Translations under genes and position numbers: made by a program | Notes under the pieces: generated by a model | Told to the model about the DNA's origin: nothing | What the model saw: the letters and a program-made list of their open reading frames with translations, nothing else | Databases searched by the model: none | Origin: Myxococcus hansupus | GTDB lineage: Bacteria > Myxococcota > Myxococcia > Myxococcales > Myxococcaceae | Length of the DNA stretch: 64,000 nt | Assembly: GCF_000280925.3 (NCBI RefSeq) | Contig: NZ_CP012109.1 | Location: 2,810,501-2,874,500, forward strand | Direction of reading: 5' to 3' | Shown: positions 33,501 through 43,200 of the stretch, in pieces | Layout of the letters: each line of letters starts with the position of its first letter | Position numbering within the stretch: the stretch's first letter is position 1

Positions 33501-34650
33501 CGCGCGCTGGCTCGTCGCTCACGGTGCCAGACATCTCCTATTGATGGGGCGCCGTGCGCCGGGCGTCGAGGCGGAGCAGGCGCTCACGGCGCTGCGCGAG
33601 GCGGGGGCGCGGGTGGAGTGCTTCCAGGCGGATGTCTCGCGCCCGGAGGACGTGGCACGGGCCCTGGCGCACGTGGCGACGGGGATGCGGCCGTTGAAGG
33701 GGGTGTTCCACGCGGCGGGCCTGCTCGATGACGGGTTGCTGCTGAACCTCACGGACGCGCGCTTCGCCTCGGTGTCGGCCCCCAAGGTCGAGGGGAGCTG
33801 GAACCTGCATTCGCAGACGCGCCATCTGCCATTGGAGCACTTCGTCCTCTTCTCCAGCGTGGCGGCGTCCCTGGGCACGCCGGGGCAGGCGAACTACGCG
33901 TCGGCGAATGCCTTCATGGATGCGCTGGCCCAGGCGCGCACGGCGGAGGGCCTGCCCGCGCTGAGCATCAACTGGGGCACCTGGACACGCGTGGGACTGG
34001 CGGCCGCGCAGGCCAATCGCGGGGAACGTCTGGAGGCGCGCGGACTGGGGGGCATGCCTCCGGACAAGGCGCTGACGGTGCTCGGCATGTTGATGGGCCA
34101 GGAGCGTCCCCACCTCAGTGTGATGGCCTTCGAGCCGAGACAATGGCTGGGTTTCTACCTGTCCGCCGCGCAGTCGCCGTACTTCACCCGGCTGGCCCAG
34201 GAAGCGGCGACTCGGGCACCGGCGATTTCGGGGCGCGGCAAGCTTCGCGAGCAGCTCGACACCGCGCGAGGCTCCGAGCGGCGGGGCCTGCTGGATGCGC
34301 ACCTGCGTGAGTTGATTGGCGCGGTGCTGCGCATGCCGCCAGCGCGCATCGACTCGAGAACGCCGTTGGTGACGTTCGGGCTCGACTCACTGATGAGCAT
34401 GGAGATTCGCAACCGCCTGGAAGCGGCGCTCGGGCTGAAGCTGAGCGCGACGGTGGTGTGGACATACCCGACGGTGGCCGCGCTGGCGCCGTTCCTGGCG
34501 GAGAAGCTGGGCCTCTCCCTGGAAGACACGCCGCCCGAAGCGGCACCGCCACCCGCGCCACGGGCGGGCGCGACGGCCAGTGCGATTGACGACCTGTCGG
34601 AAGACGAAGTCGAGCGGCTGTTCGCTCAGAGGATGGCGCGGGGCTCATGA
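27589..34650 (+). CDS. Starter PKS: ACP-KS-AT-AT-DH-KR-ACP
   Basis: Begins the right-hand polyketide (2353 residues). It has no N-terminal docking segment but starts with an ACP (Ser ~47, GLDSL). KS follows with Cys ~274 and EAHGTGT/KTNIGHL intact; then two tandem ATs with Ser ~714 (GHSIGEV) and ~1144 (GHSMGEV); DH with His ~1449, Asp ~1618 and YGPTF; KR with Tyr ~2103 (YASAN) and LDD (B-type); ACP Ser ~2267. AT1 has GHGCQW for GQGSQW, PVHC at the selectivity site and Glu ~739 where AT2 has the carboxylate-binding Arg ~1169, so AT1 probably loads a monocarboxylic starter. AT2 reads VASH, methylmalonyl type. This is the ACP-KS-AT-AT layout of the StiA/MtaB/AufC starters. Predicted: starter plus one alpha-methyl-alkene unit. 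GTG 27589 has GAGG five bases upstream. The C-terminus LSEDEVERLFAQRM is a docking helix. Confidence 0.94.
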   Translation: MSLQDRSQGAGLAEVRARLASVLAQRLGIETHQLDVRERFSVYGLDSLKATGFIADVGAVLGRTLSPTLAWEYPTLDALARHLVGARDAGVASSRPHVAREQEPIAIVGLACRLPQAPNPEAFWRLLVNGTHAITEVPPDRWDVNRLYDADPSTPGKVISRWGGYLESVDGFDPLFFGISPKEALHMDPQQRLMLELTWEALEDAGIPADRLQGSATAVCFGAAWMDYEMMLQRLGLRRISSYTSTGYHHSVLSNRVSYVLGLRGPSFSIDSACSSSLTAVHLACESLRRGESTLALVGGVNLTLAPESTVALSKLGALSPDGHCYTFDARANGFVRGEGAGVAVLKPLSLALADGDALYCVIRGGAINNNGGSNGLTAPNPKAQAEVIRRACERAGVDPAEVQYVEAHGTGTQLGDPLEAQALGEVLGAGRPSGKPLRIGSCKTNIGHLEAAAGITGLIKTALCIKHRALPASLHFETPNPLITFESLGLTVQRAVGEWPEPDRKLLAGVSSFGFGGANCHMVLEEADVPRAEPVHLSGETAEDLRAAALRLLERTLAPEHLSLADLLRAAEADGREHPHRLALTVRTRKDLRAGLEAFLAGALRPGVATGVVEPASSRKPVFVFSGHGCQWPRMGLALLPVEPAFRATLLRCDRLIQQSEGWSLLEVLRAEDASQRLNHIDIALPAIVSVEMALTELWRSWGIEPAAVVGHSIGEVSAAYAAGVLDLEDAIRVVCAEARVMGQLRGQGGLVVVGVPWAEAAELLVGYEGRLFRAIDSGADATVLSGDVDALNAVLATLQARGVFCRQVEIDVPVHCPRMDVLAPELREALRDLRPRPARVPLISSITGAPLDGMSADAAHWVKNIAWPTLFTGALSHAIQQGHDTFLEISPHAILRHPIEVTLRHLGCQGRVVASMRRQEDERGTLLDTLGVLYTRGAPVPWDALGTGRRPRDTVPGPVRVLPLSARSPEALEALAADWWGVLEASGQGGPALEDLTYTAGVRRGHLSHRLSVVGSSRQEFAEALEAFTRGEPHSCVRQGQVSPEGRAKVAFVFPGQGSQWLGMGRQLLRDEPVFRSAIEACERAMRPHVAWSLAEELLAEESRSRLQDIDVVQPVLFAVQVALAALWRSWGIAPDAVVGHSMGEVAAAHVAGALSLSDAARIICLRSQLLRCKSGQGAMAVVELGLEQARAALEGFESRLSVAVSNSARSTVLSGDTEALDVLLPRLEAEGVFCRRVKVNVASHSPQMDGLKEDLLRVLDGVAPVAAPVPICSTVTGQVSDGAGFHAVYWVSNLREPVLFHGAVEQLLADGFSVFVEMSPHPVLLAPIDETLRASRRDALVVASLRRQSDERRSLLESLGALYAWGCSVDWTALHPAGGNVVALPRYPWQRERFWLPDEAERDAVPLADRQGHPLIGRSLDSSVQPGTWFWEQTVSVAAFPYLTDHVVGGDVVFPGAGYVEMALGAGAEVLGEAGLVLEDVSLSEMLAFASGEARRVQVVLKEESPGHATFQISSRLEGEKVWRKHAAGSLRREARADETHSVETPDTLWTRLTVPLSAETHYHRRREQGLQYGPTFQGLRGIWRTEDEALGRLEVSDAIAAESEAYRLHPALLDAGLQVALELLNPLAGGAVSSTYVPVGLGRVRYFHRPGRSAWARVKARGEGEAGARERSFDCWLLDEEGRVLMSLEGLRLYRLDAGASARKELGEWLYQVDWEERSLPAVLTWPERTPGSWLILGDRGGVGQRLSTELRARGETCVLVTPGEAYRFLGAGGAEVDPNNAEHWRRLLGDGVGVGVPPCRGVVHLWSLDIASNDTLTGEALGAARRLGTTSVLHLVQALTGAGWRDAPRLWLATRGARSVGVPAEHVAVAQAPLLGLGQVLAVEHPELRCTRVDLEGGVDVAADALLREVSSTTFEDQTAWRGGARRVARLSRAPECLSLREPSTLFRPDGTYLITGGLGGLGLELARWLVAHGARHLLLMGRRAPGVEAEQALTALREAGARVECFQADVSRPEDVARALAHVATGMRPLKGVFHAAGLLDDGLLLNLTDARFASVSAPKVEGSWNLHSQTRHLPLEHFVLFSSVAASLGTPGQANYASANAFMDALAQARTAEGLPALSINWGTWTRVGLAAAQANRGERLEARGLGGMPPDKALTVLGMLMGQERPHLSVMAFEPRQWLGFYLSAAQSPYFTRLAQEAATRAPAISGRGKLREQLDTARGSERRGLLDAHLRELIGAVLRMPPARIDSRTPLVTFGLDSLMSMEIRNRLEAALGLKLSATVVWTYPTVAALAPFLAEKLGLSLEDTPPEAAPPPAPRAGATASAIDDLSEDEVERLFAQRMARGS

Positions 34651-37600
34651 CGACTTTCGCGGAAAAGGTTGCGCTGTACTCCCCCAAGCGGCTCGCGCTG
34701 CTGGCGATGGAACTCAAGTCGCGGCTCGATGCGGTGGAAGCCATTCAATCCGAGCCGGTGGCCATCATTGGCATGGGGTGCCGGTTCCCGGGGGGCGGGA
34801 ACAGCCCGGCGTCGTACTGGGACCTCCTGTGCAACGGCGTGGACGCCGTCACCGAGGTGCCGTCATCTCGGTGGACCCGTGAGGCCATGGCTCGCATGGA
34901 CCCCGAGGCCTTGGAGAAGCTGGGCGCGAAGTGGGGTGCGTTCATCGACAAGGTGGACCAGTTCGACGCGGACTTCTTCGGCATCTCGCCGCACGAGGCG
35001 CACCGGATGGATCCGCAGCAGCGCATCCTGCTGGAGGTGGCGTGGGAGGCACTGGAGCACGCCGGATTGGACGTGGCGGGCCTTGCCGGCAGTCGCACGG
35101 GCGTGTTTGTCGGCGTGTACAGCGACGACTACGCGCTGCTCCAGATGGGCAATCCGTCCGCGCGTGACTCCAGCAGCGTGACGGGGGCCATCAACTGCGT
35201 GGTGCCGGGGCGCCTGTCGTACCTCCTGGACTTCCAAGGGCCGAGCCTGTCGGTGGACACCGCGTGTTCGTCGTCCCTGGTGGCGTTGCACCTGGCGGTC
35301 CAGAGCCTGCGTCAGCAGGAGTGCTCGATGGCGCTGGCCTGCGGCGTCAACCTCATCCTGTCGCCGCTCTCCTCCAGCAGGGTGTCCCGGGCACAGGCGC
35401 TCGCGCCGGACGGGCGCTGCAAGACGTTCGATGCGCGCGCCAATGGCTTCGTGCGTGGCGAGGGCTGCGGCGTGGTGGTCCTCAAGCGCTTGTCGGATGC
35501 GATTGCGGCCGGTGACCACATCCTCGCGCTCGTCCGAGGCTCGGCCGTCAACCAAGACGGCAAGTCCGCGGGCCTGACGGCGCCGAACGTGCTCGCGCAG
35601 AAGGCGCTCATCCGTCAGGCGCTCCAGAACGCGAGCCTGGAGCCCGCGGACATCGACTGCATCGAGGCCCATGGCACGGGCACCTCGCTGGGCGACCCCA
35701 TCGAAATGGAGGCGCTCCATGAGGTCTACGCCCAGGGGCGCACCGCGGAGCAAGCGCTCGTCATTGGCGCGGCGAAGACGAACATCGGTCATCTGGAGTC
35801 GGCCGCGGGCATCGCGGGTGTCATCAAGATGGTCCTCTCGCTGCAACAAGAGGCCGTCCCGCCGCTCGCGCACTTCCAGCGTCTGAATCCGCGCATCGAC
35901 TTCGGGGGGGAGTCCATCACCCTGCCGACGACGCTGCGCCCGTGGCCCGTACGTGATGCCCGGAAGCGCCGGGGCGCGGTGAGCTCCTTCGGCATCAGCG
36001 GAACGAACGCGCACGTGATTCTGGAAGAGCCTCCCGAAGCGCCCGTGGCCTCCGCCGCGCGGGAGAAGGGCGCGTACCTGCTGCCGCTGTCGGCCCGTTC
36101 GGCCTCGGCGCTCCAGACGTTGGCGCGTCGGTACGCGGACCTACTCGCGTCGGCGCCGGAGGTGTCGCTCCGGGATGTCTGCTTCACGTCCGCGCTGCGG
36201 CGGACGCATCACGAATACCGCGTGGCTTTCGCGGGGGAGTCTCCCGCCTCGCTGGCGGCACAGCTTCGCGAGTTCGCCGAGGCCCGCCCCGCGCCCGTCG
36301 CGGCGAAGACGGACACGCGGCGCAAGGTGGCCTTCGTGTTCCCGGGGCAGGGCTCGCAGTGGCTCGGCATGGGGCGGCAGCTCTTCGACCAGGAGCTTGT
36401 CTTCCGGGAGGCCGTGGAGCGCATCGACGAGGCCATGCGGCCCCACGTGTCCTGGCGCCTGGTCGAGGTGCTGCGCGCGCCGCCCGAGGCGTCCCGGCTC
36501 CATGAAATCGACGTCGTCCAGCCGGTGCTGTTCGCGATGGCGGTGGGGTTGTCGGCCCTCTGGCGGTCGTGGGGCGTCGAGCCCGACGCGGTGGTGGGGC
36601 ACAGCATGGGCGAGGTGGCCGCGGCGCATGTGGCGGGCGCGCTGTCCCTGGAAGACGCGGCGGCCATCATCTGCCTGCGCAGCCGGCTGCTTCGGCGCAT
36701 CAGCGGTCAGGGCGCGATGCTGGCGACCGAGCTGCCGCTGGAGGACGCACGCAAGGCGCTGGGGGGCCGCGAAGCGCAGGTGGCCATCGCGGTGAGCAAC
36801 AGCCCCACGTCGACGGTGCTCTCCGGAGAGACCCGCGCGCTCGAAGCGATTCGCGGGGAACTCGAGGCGCGCAACGTGTTCTGCCGCTGGGTGAAGGTCG
36901 ACGTGGCCTCACACAGCCCGCAGGTGGACCCGCTGCGTGACGAGCTCCTGTCGGTCCTCGCTCACGTGCATCCCAGGGCTTCATCGGTCCCCATCATCTC
37001 CACGGTGAGCGGGACGCCTTGCGACGGCTCGGGCTTCGACGCCGCGTACTGGGTGCGCAACCTCCGTGAGCCGGTGCTGTTCTCGACGGCCATCGGGAAG
37101 CTCGCGGAGGAAGGGCACACGGTCTTCATGGAGATGAGCCCGCATCCCATCCTCCTGCCGGCGGTCGAGCGCTGCCTGCAACATGCGGGCAGGGAGGGGC
37201 TGACGCTCGCGTCCTTGCGCCGAGACGAGCGAGAGCGGACCGTCCTCCTGGAGTCCATGGGTGCGCTGTACCGCGCGGGAAACCCCGTGCAATGGCGGCG
37301 GCTCTTCCCTGCGGGAGGCAGGCTGACGACGCTGCCCGCCTATCCGTGGCAGCACCGAGGGTATTGGCTCGACGCGGCGGCCTCGGCGGCGCCTTCGGTC
37401 GTCGAGGCGGTGACGTCCCTCAAGGGAAGGCCCGTGCGAGTCGCGCACGGGGTCGACGGCCACGTCTTCGAATTGGAGCTGAGCAGCACCGCGTTGCCGT
37501 GGCTCGGCGCGCATCGGTTGGGCGGCGTCGCCGTCGTTCCCGCGTCAGCGCTCATCGAGCTGGTCCTGAGCGGCGCCGCGGAGACGTTGGGTGTGGGAGG

Positions 37601-40238
37601 CCGGGCGCTGTCGAACGTGGCGTTCGAGAGAGCCCTGGTGTTGAAGGGGGACGCCCGGCGAGTCGTTCAGGTCCACCTGTCTTCCGCCTCGGGAGGCACG
37701 CACGCGTTCCAGATTCACAGCCGGGGTGAGGGCGGTGCGTCTTCGGATTCGAGCTGGGTCCGGCACTGCCAGGGGCAGCTCCAGCCGCTGGGCTCGGCGT
37801 TGCCAACGCATGAGTCCCTCGACGGGGTTCGCGCTCGGTGTGCGCAGCATGTGCCGGGCACGGCGGTCTACGCTGAGCTGGAGCGATGCAACGTCCAGTA
37901 CGACGATGCGCTGCGGACGTTGGGCGAGGCGTGGCGATGGCCGGGCGAGGCGCTCGGGCGCGTGGTGCCTGCCTCGGAGCGGCTTCAGGAGGCGGCTCGT
38001 TATCAGCTCCATCCCGCGCTGCTGGACGCGGGGTTGCAGACGCTGGCGGTCGCGATGGCCGCCGAGCCGGATGAGGCCGCGCTCTTCATGCCGGTGGGCA
38101 TCGAGTCGTTCGAATGCGTCCCAGGCCGGGCGGACGTCCAGTGGGCCCACGTCGCTGTCTCACACGCGTCTCAACCGGATGAACGCAGGGCGGCCCTGAC
38201 CTTGTTGGATGGGGACGGCCGGGTGGTGGCGGTGGCCCGTGGTGTGCGGCTGCGGCGTGTGGCGGCGGAGCGGCTCCTCGAAGTGCTGGGGGAAGCCCGG
38301 GCGCAGGACTGGTTCCACGACGTGACGTGGGAAGAACGTCCGGTGGTTTCGACGCGGGCCGTGTCGGCGGAGTGGCTCATCTTCGCTGACCGGGGTGGTT
38401 GGGGTTCGACGTTCGCGGAGGCGTTGCGGCGTGAGGGGGTGCCCAGCGTCATCGTGACGGCGGGGGAGTCCTATCAGCGTCTGAATGCACACCGCTTCGT
38501 GGTGGACCCGAAGCGCCCCGAGGACCTGGCGCGCGTGCTGCGAGAGGCGCCCACCCCGACCCCGGAACACGAGGGGCGAGCGCTCTTTCTCTGGGGGCTC
38601 GACGAGGGGCTTGGCGCCATGTCGGAGACGGGGGCCCCTGAGTCCACGGTCGCCGCGTTGCACCTCATGAAGGCGCTCATCGCCGTGCCCGGGCGCGCGA
38701 AGCTCTGGGTGGTGACTCGGGGGGCTCAAGTCACGGGGACCGGCACGGAGCCGGTGTCGCTGGCACAGTCGCCGCTGTGGGGCATGGGCCGGAGCCTGTC
38801 CCTGGAACAGCCCGGGGTGTGGGGTGGCCTCATCGACCTGCCGCCGCTGGCCTCGGCCGATGAGACCTCCGCGGTCCTTCGGGAGATCGCCGCGTCGGGC
38901 CACGACGGCGAGGACCAGCTCGTCCTCCGTGAGGGCCGGGTGCTGGTGCCCCGGCTCTCGCGAGGGCGGGTGGAGGCGGGAGGCGAGTCCCCGCGGTTGC
39001 GCTCGGATGCGACGTACCTGGTGACGGGAGGGCTGGGCGGGCTGGGGCTGAAGGTCGCACGGTGGTTGGTGGAGCGGGGGGCTCGGCACCTGGTGTTGCT
39101 GGGCCGGAGCGGTGTGGCGGACGCCGGGGATGCCGTTTCAGCGCGGCGGCGTGAGGCGCTCGCGTCGCTCCGAGCCCAGGGGGCGACCGTCACCCCGGTG
39201 TCGGTGGACGTGGCGGACCGTGAGCGCATGGCGGCGCATCTCGTCTATCTGGCCGCGACGCTCCCGCCGTTGCGCGGGGTGATTCACGCCGCCGCGCTCA
39301 TCACCGAATGCCCGCTGGAGGACCTGGACGCCGCTGCGATGACGGCGATGTTGCGGCCCAAGGTGCTCGGGAGCTGGGTGCTGCATGAGCTGACGCGCGG
39401 AATCGAACTCGACTTCTTCGTGCTGTTCTCCTCCACGTCGACGCTGTGGGGCGCCTCCGGGCTTGCGCACTACGCGGCGGGGAACCAGTTCCTCGAGGCG
39501 CTCGCGCACCACCGGCGAATGGGCGGACTGCCCGCGACCACCCTCCACTGGGGAACGTGGGACGAGATTGGCGGCGAGCGTGGCGGCTCCGCTCGCAGCT
39601 ACACGCGGTTCGGGCTCAACCCCATGGACTCCGAGCGGGCGCTCGACGCGATGGGACAGGTGCTTCGCTCGGGGGCGAGCCACAAGACGGTCGCCTCGGT
39701 CGATTGGTCCGTGCTGAAGCCCATCTGGGAGGCCCGGCGTCGCAGGCCTTTCCTTCACCACATGGGCGAGTCCTCACCTGGCGTGGCCCGCGGCGCCACG
39801 TCGCGGGCGCGGCTGCTCCTGGAGCTCCAATCGCTCCCGGCGGACCGTCGCTTCGACACGTTGGTTCAACGCATCCAGGGTGAGGTGGGGCGCATCCTCG
39901 GATTCGCGCCCATGGAGCTTCCGCCCGCGGACCGTGGCTTCTTCCAGATGGGCATGACGTCCCAGATGTCCGTGGAGCTGCGCAATGTGTTGCAGCGCGG
40001 GCTCGAGAAGGAGTTGCCCGCGAGCCTCGCGTTCGACCACCCAACGGTGCTCGCGTTGGCGAAGCGGCTGGCCGCGACAGTCACCTCGGTCGAGGTCCCG
40101 TTGCCCGTGCCAACCGCCCCAGCACCGAAGTCCTCGGCGATGTCCGTGGACATCGATGACCTCTCGGCGCGCCTGTCTCAGGTCACCGAGCTGTCAGACG
40201 ACGAAGTCGAACGGTTGATTGCCCAGAAGCTGCGCTGA
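34647..40238 (+). CDS. One-module PKS, KS-AT-DH(degenerate)-KR-ACP
   Basis: Second extension module (1863 residues); its ATG overlaps the previous stop (ATGA). The N-terminal coiled helix ([20 protein letters not shown]) is a docking segment. KS Cys ~207; AT Ser ~653 with VASH, so methylmalonyl is predicted. DH keeps His ~956 ([10 protein letters not shown]) and LLDAGLQ, but PGAGY has become PASAL and the YGPxF block reads YDDAL, so activity is doubtful. KR has GGLGGLG, SST, Tyr ~1609 (YAAGN) and Trp eight residues before Tyr, an A-type KR giving an L-hydroxyl. Together these suggest the hydroxyl stays. The ACP active site is unusual: GMTSQM, Ser ~1772, instead of G(L/M)DSL. The C-terminus [16 protein letters not shown] is a docking helix. 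The next gene begins 14 bases downstream. Confidence 0.94.
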   Translation: MTTFAEKVALYSPKRLALLAMELKSRLDAVEAIQSEPVAIIGMGCRFPGGGNSPASYWDLLCNGVDAVTEVPSSRWTREAMARMDPEALEKLGAKWGAFIDKVDQFDADFFGISPHEAHRMDPQQRILLEVAWEALEHAGLDVAGLAGSRTGVFVGVYSDDYALLQMGNPSARDSSSVTGAINCVVPGRLSYLLDFQGPSLSVDTACSSSLVALHLAVQSLRQQECSMALACGVNLILSPLSSSRVSRAQALAPDGRCKTFDARANGFVRGEGCGVVVLKRLSDAIAAGDHILALVRGSAVNQDGKSAGLTAPNVLAQKALIRQALQNASLEPADIDCIEAHGTGTSLGDPIEMEALHEVYAQGRTAEQALVIGAAKTNIGHLESAAGIAGVIKMVLSLQQEAVPPLAHFQRLNPRIDFGGESITLPTTLRPWPVRDARKRRGAVSSFGISGTNAHVILEEPPEAPVASAAREKGAYLLPLSARSASALQTLARRYADLLASAPEVSLRDVCFTSALRRTHHEYRVAFAGESPASLAAQLREFAEARPAPVAAKTDTRRKVAFVFPGQGSQWLGMGRQLFDQELVFREAVERIDEAMRPHVSWRLVEVLRAPPEASRLHEIDVVQPVLFAMAVGLSALWRSWGVEPDAVVGHSMGEVAAAHVAGALSLEDAAAIICLRSRLLRRISGQGAMLATELPLEDARKALGGREAQVAIAVSNSPTSTVLSGETRALEAIRGELEARNVFCRWVKVDVASHSPQVDPLRDELLSVLAHVHPRASSVPIISTVSGTPCDGSGFDAAYWVRNLREPVLFSTAIGKLAEEGHTVFMEMSPHPILLPAVERCLQHAGREGLTLASLRRDERERTVLLESMGALYRAGNPVQWRRLFPAGGRLTTLPAYPWQHRGYWLDAAASAAPSVVEAVTSLKGRPVRVAHGVDGHVFELELSSTALPWLGAHRLGGVAVVPASALIELVLSGAAETLGVGGRALSNVAFERALVLKGDARRVVQVHLSSASGGTHAFQIHSRGEGGASSDSSWVRHCQGQLQPLGSALPTHESLDGVRARCAQHVPGTAVYAELERCNVQYDDALRTLGEAWRWPGEALGRVVPASERLQEAARYQLHPALLDAGLQTLAVAMAAEPDEAALFMPVGIESFECVPGRADVQWAHVAVSHASQPDERRAALTLLDGDGRVVAVARGVRLRRVAAERLLEVLGEARAQDWFHDVTWEERPVVSTRAVSAEWLIFADRGGWGSTFAEALRREGVPSVIVTAGESYQRLNAHRFVVDPKRPEDLARVLREAPTPTPEHEGRALFLWGLDEGLGAMSETGAPESTVAALHLMKALIAVPGRAKLWVVTRGAQVTGTGTEPVSLAQSPLWGMGRSLSLEQPGVWGGLIDLPPLASADETSAVLREIAASGHDGEDQLVLREGRVLVPRLSRGRVEAGGESPRLRSDATYLVTGGLGGLGLKVARWLVERGARHLVLLGRSGVADAGDAVSARRREALASLRAQGATVTPVSVDVADRERMAAHLVYLAATLPPLRGVIHAAALITECPLEDLDAAAMTAMLRPKVLGSWVLHELTRGIELDFFVLFSSTSTLWGASGLAHYAAGNQFLEALAHHRRMGGLPATTLHWGTWDEIGGERGGSARSYTRFGLNPMDSERALDAMGQVLRSGASHKTVASVDWSVLKPIWEARRRRPFLHHMGESSPGVARGATSRARLLLELQSLPADRRFDTLVQRIQGEVGRILGFAPMELPPADRGFFQMGMTSQMSVELRNVLQRGLEKELPASLAFDHPTVLALAKRLAATVTSVEVPLPVPTAPAPKSSAMSVDIDDLSARLSQVTELSDDEVERLIAQKLR

Positions 40239-40252
40239 ATCGGACGGCCGCG

Positions 40253-43200
40253 ATGAGCAAGGAATTCTACGAGAAGATTTCGGGCCTCTCGCCCAAGAGG
40301 CTCGCGTTGCTGGCGCTCGACCTGCACGCGGAGCGCGAGGCACTCCAGCGTGCGCGTTCGGAGCCCATCGCCATCGTGGGCGTGTCCTGCCGGATTCCCG
40401 GCGGAGCGCGGACACCGGAGGCCTTCTGGCGATTGCTCCACGACGGCGTGGACGCCATCACCGAAGTGCCGCGCGAGCGCTGGGACGTGGATGCGCTGTT
40501 CGACCCGGACCCCACCCGGCGGGGCCGGACCTATGCGCGCTGGGGTGGGTTCATCGAAGGCGTGGATCAATTCGACGCCGCCTTCTTCGGTGTCTCCCCT
40601 CGGGAGGCGTCGCGCATGGACCCTCAGCAGCGGATGTTGCTGGAGGTCGCGTGGGAGGCACTCGAACGCGCGGGGCAGCCTCCGGACCAGCTCGCCGGAA
40701 GCCGATCCGGTGTCTTCCTGGGCATCATCGGCAGTGACTACGCGCAGCTTCAGGCCCGCCAGCTCGGGGATGCCCCGGACATCTACCACCTGACGGGCAC
40801 GTCGCTGAACGCCGCGGCCGGCCGTCTGGCGTACACGTTGGGGCTTCAGGGCCCGTGCATGGCCATCGACACCGCGTGCTCGTCATCGCTCGTGGGCCTG
40901 CACCTGGCCAGTCAGAGCCTGCGCAACCGCGAGTGCGACCTGGCGCTCGCGGCTGGCACCAACCTCATGCTGCTGCCGGACCCGACGATTGCCCTCTCCA
41001 GCAGCCGCGGGCTCGCACCGGATGGGCGGTGCAAGACCTTCGACGCGTCTGCCAATGGCTTCGTGCGCGCGGAGGGCTGCGTGGTCCTGGTGCTCAGGCG
41101 CCTCTCGGACGCACTGGCGCGAGGCGATGAGATTCTCTCGCTCATCGTGGGCTCGGCGGTGAACCAGGACGGCGCCAGCAGTGGACTCATGGTGCCCAAC
41201 GGTCCGGCGCAGGAACGCGTCATCGAACAGGCGCTGGCGAGCGCTGGGCTCGGGCCTGAACGGATTTCCTATGTCGAGGCCCACGGGACGGGGACCTCGT
41301 TGGGCGACCCCATCGAGCTTCAAGCGCTGGCGCGTGCGCTGGGAGTAGGACGCGGTCCAGATGCACCGCTCTTCGTCGGCTCGGTGAAGACGAACGTCGG
41401 ACACCTGGAGGCGAGCGCGGGCCTCACGGGCGTGCTGAAGACGGCGCTCGCGCTTCGTCACGAGGTGATTCCGCCGAACCTGCACTTCCGTCGCCTGAAC
41501 CCGGACATCGTCCTGGAGGGGGTGCCGGTGGTTGTTCCCACCGAGCCGCAGCCGTGGCCTCGGACCGGGCAGCCGCGTTTGGCAGGCGTGAGTGCCTTTG
41601 GCATCAGCGGAACCAATGCGCACGTCATCCTCCAGGAGCCGCCCGCGCCTATGACTCCGCCGGCGGTGCCTGTTCGGGATTCGGAGCTGCTCGTGCTGTC
41701 GGCGCGCGGTCCGGAGGCGCTCCGGGCCATGGCGGGCGCACACGCGCAATGGCTCTCCTCGCACGGTGAGGTGCCACTTCGGGAGGTCTGCGCCACGGCG
41801 GCCGTGTCTCGCGCCCACCACGAGCATCGACTGGCGCTCGCGGGCCGGACCCATGAGGCGCTCGCGGAGCAGCTTGAGGCTTTCTCTCGCGGTGAGTCCG
41901 TGCCGGGGGCGGCGACTGGTCGTGTGACGGGGACGGCCCGACACCGCGTGGTGTTCGTGTTTCCGGGACAGGGCTCCCAGTGGCTGGGGATGGGCCGGAG
42001 GTTGCTGGCGGAGGAACCGGCGTTCCGCGAGGCATTGGAGCACTGCGACGCGGTCATTCAGAAGTGGTCGGGCTTCAGCATCCTGGAAGAGCTCGCGGCG
42101 GAGGAGGGCCGTAGCCGTCTCCAGGAGATTGACGTCATCCAGCCCGTGCTCTTCGCGATGGAGGTCGCGCTGGCGGAGCTGTGGCGCGCGTGGGGCATCC
42201 AGCCGCACGCGGTGGTGGGGCACAGCATGGGGGAGGTCGCCGCCGCGCATGTCGCGGGGACGCTGAGTCTGGAGGACGCCGCGAGAATCATCTGCCGACG
42301 CAGTCGCTTGCTGCGGGGCGTGAGTGGCCAGGGCGCCATGCTCCTGGTGGACCTGACGTTGGAGGAGGCGAAGGAGGCCCTGCGCGGCTTCGAGGCGCAG
42401 GTCTCCGTCGCGGTGAGCAACAGCGTGCGCTCCACCGTGTTCTCCGGCGCACCGGGCGCCATCGAAGCCATCGCGGGTCAGCTCAAGCAGCGCGACGTCT
42501 TCTGCCGCTTCGTGAAAGTGGATGTGGCGTCGCACAGCCCGCAGATGGACCCGCTGCGGCCGGAGTTGCTCGCCGCCTTGGAGGGAATCCAGCCGCGCGC
42601 ATCACAGGTCCCCATCTGTTCGACAGTCTCAGGGAGGGTGACGGATGGTGCGGAGTTCGGCGCGGACTACTGGGCCGACAATCTCCGTGAGCCGGTGTTG
42701 TTCTCGAAGGCCATCGAGAAGCTCGCAGTGGATGGCCATGACCTCTTCATCGAGCTGAGTCCGCATCCCATCCTCCTGCCCGCGGTGGAGCAGCACCTGC
42801 GGCACCTCGGACGCGAAGGGACGGTGCTGCCGTCGCTCCGGCGGGACGAGGACGAGCGCGGTTCGATGCTGACCTCACTGGGCGCTCTGTACGTCGACGG
42901 GTACGAGGTCGACCTCGCGCGCCAGCACCCGGTGCGAGGCCGGCTCGCGGCGCTGCCCACCTATCCTTGGCAGCACGAGCGCTTCTGGATGGAGTCTTCG
43001 CCAAGGTCCCGGCGGGGCGGTGAGCTGGGGCTCCATCCGCTGCTGGGTCGGCATGTGCCGCTGGCCGGACAGGACGGTGCGCATCTCTGGCAGACCGAGC
43101 TGTTCGCTGACGCCCCGGCGTACCTGGCGGACCACGTCGTCCACGGGGAGGTCGTGCTGCCAGGCACTGGTTATCTGGAGATGGCGCTCGCGGGGGCCGC

